NCBI GenBank assembly: GCA_900554215.1
Contig: USGG01000042.1
Location: 1 to 16,551, forward strand
Length of the DNA stretch: 16,551 nt
Reading direction: 5' to 3'
Source: an uncultured Megasphaera sp.
GTDB taxonomy: Bacteria; Bacillota; Negativicutes; Veillonellales; Megasphaeraceae
Below, in pieces: positions 13,253 through 16,551 of the stretch. Position numbers and translations under genes: made by a program. Position 1 is the stretch's first letter; each line of letters opens with the position of its first letter. The notes beneath the pieces were generated by a model. It made no database searches. It had not been told where the DNA came from and saw only the letters and a list, made by a program, of their open reading frames with translations.

Positions 13253-13972
13253 TTACAACTCAGACGTCTTATTTTCCATGTCCTCACGCTGCAGCTCCGC
13301 CAGCATCACGCCTTTTACCGTTAAGAGCCGCCGTATGATTTCATCGCTCTCTATGCTGTCGTTGGCAATGAGCGTGACGGCTAGTTCCGCCTGCTCGCTG
13401 TCCTCGTCGGACAGGATGCGGAAGGCTTTGACATTCATTTGCCGGTTCTCCAGGTATTCGGCCAGGCGCCGCGATTGCCCAATCGTATTCTTCATGATAA
13501 TATGTACCGTGTATTCCCGGCGGTGCTGGCTGCTGAGGCGCTTGTCCAGCCGGATAAAGACGGTCAGCACGACGAAGATGAGAACTGTCGCCGCGGCGGC
13601 TACGGCCAAATATCCCGCGCCTACGACGAGTCCGATAGCCGCGACGGCCCACAGTCCGGCCGCCGTCGTAAGGCCGCGGACATTGCGCGCCTTCTGGTTC
13701 GCCAGTATCGTGCCGGCGCCTAAAAAGCCGACGCCGGAAATAACCTGGGCAGCGATTCGCTCGGGGTCAGCGTTGCGGTAGCCGTACAGCAGGAAATGAT
13801 CCATGGCGATGTTGATCGATATGATCATGCACAGGCAGGAGCCGACGCAGACCAACGTGTGCGTTCGAAGGCCTGCCGCCTTATTCTGCGCCTGCCGTTC
13901 ATACCCGATAATCGCGCCCAAAATCAGGGCTACGCACAGGCGGATAATGCTGTCGGTCGTACTGATTACCAT
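13253..13972 (-). CDS. MgtC/SapB-family membrane protein
   Basis: This 239-residue protein has an N-terminal MgtC domain of four or five helices and a soluble C-terminal ACT-like domain (about 150-230). The family signature is visible: ALILGAIIGYERQ with E25-R26, then GLRTHTLVCVGS, and GVGFLGAGTI near residue 81. MgtC proteins of pathogens dampen ATP synthase or help growth at low Mg; other family members have unclear roles, so the name is by family only. ATG 13972 follows AAGGAG by about 9 nt. It diverges from the acyltransferase-like gene across a short AT-rich region with an inverted repeat. The usual Mg-ATPase partner is absent here. Confidence 0.9.
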   Translation of the reverse strand: MVISTTDSIIRLCVALILGAIIGYERQAQNKAAGLRTHTLVCVGSCLCMIISINIAMDHFLLYGYRNADPERIAAQVISGVGFLGAGTILANQKARNVRGLTTAAGLWAVAAIGLVVGAGYLAVAAAATVLIFVVLTVFIRLDKRLSSQHRREYTVHIIMKNTIGQSRRLAEYLENRQMNVKAFRILSDEDSEQAELAVTLIANDSIESDEIIRRLLTVKGVMLAELQREDMENKTSEL

Positions 13973-14004
13973 ATGCCTCGTCTCCTTTTTATGATTTTTT
14001 TCTT

Positions 14005-14029
14005 CTATCTTTAATATTTGTTTAGATAG
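14005..14029. promoter_or_regulatory. Inverted repeat in the mgtC / acyltransferase-like divergent region
   Basis: CTATCT at 14005-14010 and AGATAG at 14024-14029 are perfect 6-bp arms spaced 13 nt apart. It lies just upstream of the TATAAT at 14036-14041 and could be an operator acting on one or both genes. Confidence 0.4.
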
Positions 14030-14035
14030 GTATAT

Positions 14036-14041
14036 TATAAT
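14036..14041 (+). promoter_or_regulatory. -10 box of the acyltransferase-like gene
   Basis: A perfect TATAAT lies at 14036-14041. No good -35 is present at 16-18 nt spacing, where the inverted repeat at 14005-14029 lies instead. The predicted start is near 14048. Confidence 0.5.
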
Positions 14042-14047
14042 GTATGT

Positions 14048-14066
14048 CAGCTTCTTGCGGAAGCTG
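14048..14066 (+). promoter_or_regulatory. Hairpin at the predicted 5' end of the mRNA
   Basis: CAGCTTC at 14048-14054 pairs perfectly with GAAGCTG at 14060-14066 around a 5-nt loop. It falls right at the predicted transcript start, where such stems commonly protect mRNA from 5'-end decay. There is no T tract after it, so it is not a terminator. Confidence 0.45.
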
Positions 14067-14095
14067 GCCTATACATGAGAAAGAAGGTCTTACCG

Positions 14096-15211
14096 ATGGG
14101 TAAACGCATATATTATCTGGATAATCTCCGCACCTGCCTGGTATTCGCCGGCATTTGCTTCGCCGCCTTGGGAAATTTCAGGCCCTTTCCTTTACTGCAT
14201 CCCTACGTTCCCGCTCCGATGCACTCCATCGAAGGGCTGGCCGTCGATTTCCTGTACAATTTGGCCATCGTCTTCATCGTGCCGGCGATCTTTTTTATCA
14301 GCGCCTATTTCGGTGCGTCTTCGCTGCGCATTCACATGATCCGGCCCTATTTCAAGAGCAAGTGGACCCGCCTCGGCTTGCCCTGGCTGGCCGGCACGGT
14401 TCTCTTGGCTCCGGAGCTCCTGTACATTGCCGGCCTGAGCTGCGGCAGCCACGGCGACGGCCCGGCATTCTCTTTAATTCATCCGCCGTTCTGGTCCGCC
14501 TATTTCCAAAGTCCTTTCTTCTTTATCGGGCTGCTCCTGCTGTTTCATCTGGCTTTGATGGGGGCAAAGAAATGGCGGCGTTCCCTCTTTCAGAGGGCCG
14601 CTGCCGCGCCTCCCTCTGCAGGAATCCTGGCCGGCTTCTATGCCCTGCAGCTCGTCGTGGCCGCCGCCTTCTTCGGGCTGATGCTGGCGGCACACCGCAC
14701 GCCGGACCTTTGGTTCCCCCTGTATGTGCTGTATCTTGCGGCGACATGCGGACTGTACTTCTGCTTCGGCGTGTACGCCTTCAGGCATCGCTGGTTCACG
14801 GCCGGAGGCTACGTGCCGTCTTCCGTTCATATCGTCGGCGCAGCCTTGCTGCTGGGCGTCGTCGTCGCCTCGTCCTATATTACGGCGGGAATTTCCGTAT
14901 TCATTTCCGGCACGCTGTTTCCCTTATTGCTGTTCTTTTCCATCCTGCAGCTTCCCCTGCTCCTGGCCTTGCTGGCCGCCTTTGCTAAATGGGGAGACAG
15001 AGAAACAGACAAGACAAAGCTGGCCGCCGGCCTGGCCTATCCGCTGTACGTCGTCAGCGACACGCTGATTCAGAACACGGCTTATTTCCTCCAGCCCCTG
15101 TCCCTCGGCGCGCCGCTGAAATGTATCCTGACGCTGGCCTTGTCTTTCCTCTACGGATACATGCTGTGCAAATACGCCCTGCGTCATCTGCCCTGCTTCA
15201 AAACGCGCTGA
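14096..15211 (+). CDS. Acyltransferase-3-like membrane protein lacking the family histidine
   Basis: This 371-residue protein has about ten hydrophobic helices and the acyltransferase-3 layout, a family that O-acylates sugars and glycans at the membrane. The opening IYYLDNLRTCLVFAGICFA matches the family's LDxLR start. The family's catalytic histidine, eleven residues after that arginine, is however alanine here (R12, A23). The basic loop FKSKWTRLGLPWLAGT at 86-101 fits the next conserved block. I chose ATG 14096 because AAGAAGG stands 8 nt upstream; the ATG at 14075 has no ribosome site. It is probably monocistronic. It may be a non-catalytic or altered member, or act by another mechanism; activity should not be assumed. 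Confidence 0.75.
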   Translation: MGKRIYYLDNLRTCLVFAGICFAALGNFRPFPLLHPYVPAPMHSIEGLAVDFLYNLAIVFIVPAIFFISAYFGASSLRIHMIRPYFKSKWTRLGLPWLAGTVLLAPELLYIAGLSCGSHGDGPAFSLIHPPFWSAYFQSPFFFIGLLLLFHLALMGAKKWRRSLFQRAAAAPPSAGILAGFYALQLVVAAAFFGLMLAAHRTPDLWFPLYVLYLAATCGLYFCFGVYAFRHRWFTAGGYVPSSVHIVGAALLLGVVVASSYITAGISVFISGTLFPLLLFFSILQLPLLLALLAAFAKWGDRETDKTKLAAGLAYPLYVVSDTLIQNTAYFLQPLSLGAPLKCILTLALSFLYGYMLCKYALRHLPCFKTR

Positions 15212-15366
15212 CACATGCTGATTCATGCGTTTTGCGACGGTGATTTGCATTTTTTGCATATTTCTATCAAATTTTCCGCGTTTTATGCTATGATAAGCAT
15301 ACGCGACATTACGCAGTCTTTCTTCTCACAGATACTATATACACAGAACAGGAGTGCTTACATTAC
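15212..15366 (+). other. Intergenic region before the DedA gene
   Basis: A weak stem AAAACGC/GCGTTTT (15200-15206 and 15227-15233) straddles the stop of the preceding gene without a proper T tract. A -10-like TATGAT at about 15288 is the best promoter candidate, without a convincing -35. Nothing else is supported. Confidence 0.35.
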
Positions 15367-15960
15367 ATGGACACGTTATTGCAGCTTATGGAATCGTATG
15401 GGTATATCGCCATGTTCATCGCCATGGTACTGGAAAACGCCAATATTCCCATTCCCAGCGAAGTCGTCCTCGGCTTCGCCGGATTTCTCATTTCCCAAGG
15501 CGTATTCGACTTTTGGACTACCGTCGTCATCGCCTGCTTGGCCGGCGTCGTCGGCTCCGTCGTCAGCTACTGGCTCGGCTCGTACGGCGGCCGTCCTCTG
15601 CTGCTGAAATACGGGAAATACATTTTCTTCAACGAAAAGAAATTCAACATGGCCGAAACGATGTTCAATAAATACGGCGGAGCGGCCGTCTTAATCTGCC
15701 GCTGCCTGCCCGGCGTGCGGACCTTTATCTCCTTCCCGGCCGGCGTGGCCCGCTATCCCTTCGGACGCTTCGTCGTCTTCACCATCATCGGCACGATTCC
15801 CTGGACGCTGCTCCTCGTGTGGGCCGGCTCGATTCTGGGAAGCCATTGGAAGGACCTGATTCAGTACAACCACATATTCCTCATCGTCATCGTCGCCGTC
15901 TGCGCGATTTGCGCCCTCCTGTTCCTCTGGAAACGGCGCCGCGGGAGACTGGCCAAATGA
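15367..15960 (+). CDS. DedA-family membrane protein
   Basis: This 197-residue protein belongs to the DedA (SNARE-associated) family of the inner membrane, several members of which flip undecaprenyl phosphate or phospholipids. Key residues are in place: E23 and the re-entrant motif PIPSE at 28-32, GSVVSYWLGSYGG at 63-75, and R112 and R118 in RCLPGVRTFISFPAG, the family's functional arginines. The C-terminus is basic (KRRRGR). ATG 15367 is the only sensible start, though GGAG sits 12 nt upstream, a longer spacing than usual. Its stop overlaps the start of the GT39-like gene by ATGA, so the two are translated together. Both would act on lipid-linked envelope precursors, which supports an envelope role. 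Confidence 0.92.
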   Translation: MDTLLQLMESYGYIAMFIAMVLENANIPIPSEVVLGFAGFLISQGVFDFWTTVVIACLAGVVGSVVSYWLGSYGGRPLLLKYGKYIFFNEKKFNMAETMFNKYGGAAVLICRCLPGVRTFISFPAGVARYPFGRFVVFTIIGTIPWTLLLVWAGSILGSHWKDLIQYNHIFLIVIVAVCAICALLFLWKRRRGRLAK

Positions 15961-16514
15961 AGCAGTGGATTTATGAACATCGCTGCGGTCTGACGGTCGC
16001 ATGGTTGGCAGCAATTATTTTGCTGCCTTTTTTGGGTATCGCTCCCCTGACGGACCCCAACGAGCCCGTATACGGGCAAACGGCCAAGGAAATGCTGCTG
16101 GCCGGAGACTGGCTTTCTCCCCGCATTTACGGCCAATTCTGGTACGATAAGCCGCCCCTGTTTTACTGGATGGAAATGCTGTCCTACAGCCTCTTCGGCA
16201 TTTCCGACTGGTCGTCCCGCCTGCCCAGCGCGGTCGCCGCCGTCGCAACGGCCTTATTCGTCTACGTCCAGGGCAAGGATTTGTTCAATCAAGCCATTGC
16301 CTTTATGGCGACGCTCATCCTGCTGACCAGCGTCGGCTTCATGTACGTCGGTAAAGCTGCCGTCACAGACATGACCCTCATGCTCACCTTGACCGTCGCC
16401 ATGATCTCCCTGTATCAGGGGAAATATTACCGTGCCTACGCTTTCTGCGGCCTGGCCCTGCTGGCGAAAGGCCCCGTCGGCTACGCCTTTCCGGCGCTCA
16501 TCATGCTGCTGTGA
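15957..16514 (+). CDS. GT39-like (ArnT/PMT) glycosyltransferase, N-terminal part, ends early
   Basis: This 185-residue frame is the N-terminal part of a GT39-type membrane glycosyltransferase, which moves a sugar from a polyprenyl phosphate donor to lipid or protein. The family's periplasmic-loop acidic motif is present (DPNEPVYGQTAKE, D33 and E36), followed by FWYDKPPLFYW at 61-71, SSRLPSAV and ALLAKGPVG at 167-174. Family members are usually around 500 residues or more, and this one stops in the middle of a helix at TGA 16512-16514. One base more before the stop would join it to an open frame reading VRGGDGNMKYCKK to the window edge, so a frameshift is likely. ATG 15957 overlaps the DedA stop (ATGA). 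It is either a broken gene, a sequence error or a split gene. Confidence 0.75.
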   Translation: MKQWIYEHRCGLTVAWLAAIILLPFLGIAPLTDPNEPVYGQTAKEMLLAGDWLSPRIYGQFWYDKPPLFYWMEMLSYSLFGISDWSSRLPSAVAAVATALFVYVQGKDLFNQAIAFMATLILLTSVGFMYVGKAAVTDMTLMLTLTVAMISLYQGKYYRAYAFCGLALLAKGPVGYAFPALIMLL

Positions 16515-16531
16515 GAGGGGGAGACGGGAAT

Positions 16532-16551
16532 ATGAAATACTGCAAAAAACT
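16532..16551 (+). CDS. Start of a following frame, or the rest of the GT39-like gene
   Basis: ATG 16532 has GGGGGAG about 10 nt upstream and runs open to the window end (MKYCKK). The same frame is open back to 16511, so this may be the continuation of the GT39-like protein after a one-base shift and not a new gene. Only six codons are visible. Confidence 0.35.

Noticed and set aside
14155..14988. 277-codon plus-strand frame overlapping the acyltransferase-like gene
   Set aside because: Arginine-rich shadow in another frame; lacks membrane helices and a ribosome site.

Overview
This window looks like chromosomal DNA of an anaerobic Firmicute. A Negativicutes member of the Megasphaera/Veillonellaceae type is my best guess. 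The basis is strong AAGGAGG-type ribosome binding sites at most genes, at least one clear TTG start, consensus sigma-A promoters, a Firmicutes-style RNA antitermination leader, GC-rich codon choice in most genes and the gene mix. The genus is inferred from style and not proven. I found no rRNA, tRNA, CRISPR array, insertion sequence or phage gene.

Layout. (1) 1-1091: an AEC-family permease behind a promoter made of a perfect 16-bp tandem repeat. (2) 1163-3226: an ammonium uptake module. A perfect consensus promoter is followed by a leader of about 170 nt with two strong intrinsic terminators, then amtB and a PII protein (glnK), closed by a bidirectional terminator. The first terminator overlaps an exact match to the ANTAR antitermination motif; the second overlaps a hairpin with the same loop geometry. 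(3) 3253-4526, minus strand: a MarR regulator followed by a YczE/YitT-like membrane protein, with a shared 12-bp element at the MarR promoter and in the gap between the two genes. (4) 4535-5395, minus strand: a TerC-family membrane protein starting at TTG. (5) 5452-7642: a LysR regulator convergent with a class I PLP aminotransferase. (6) 7915-13173: a relatively AT-rich block with a four-gene minus-strand catabolic operon: RraA/HMG-aldolase-like protein, beta-hydroxyacid-dehydrogenase-like protein (DUF1932 type), ACS-type MFS permease and metal-dependent amidohydrolase. It diverges from a second LysR regulator that is a close paralogue of the first. (7) 13253-16551: MgtC/SapB-like protein (minus), a divergent acyltransferase-3-like membrane protein lacking the family histidine, and a DedA protein translationally coupled to a GT39-like glycosyltransferase that ends early at an apparent frameshift.

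How the parts may work together. The amtB-glnK pair is a textbook ammonium transporter with its PII regulator, and its leader suggests control by premature termination through an ANTAR protein encoded elsewhere. The four-gene operon reads as import, ring opening or deacylation, oxidation, then aldol cleavage of a small hydroxy-acid compound. I do not recognise this combination as a characterised pathway, and it is the best candidate here for an undescribed metabolic system. Its LysR gene sits across a control region with two dyads built on the half-site ATGAAT. The first LysR gene has a similar nested dyad in the same place, so the two regulators probably arose by duplication and keep related binding sites.
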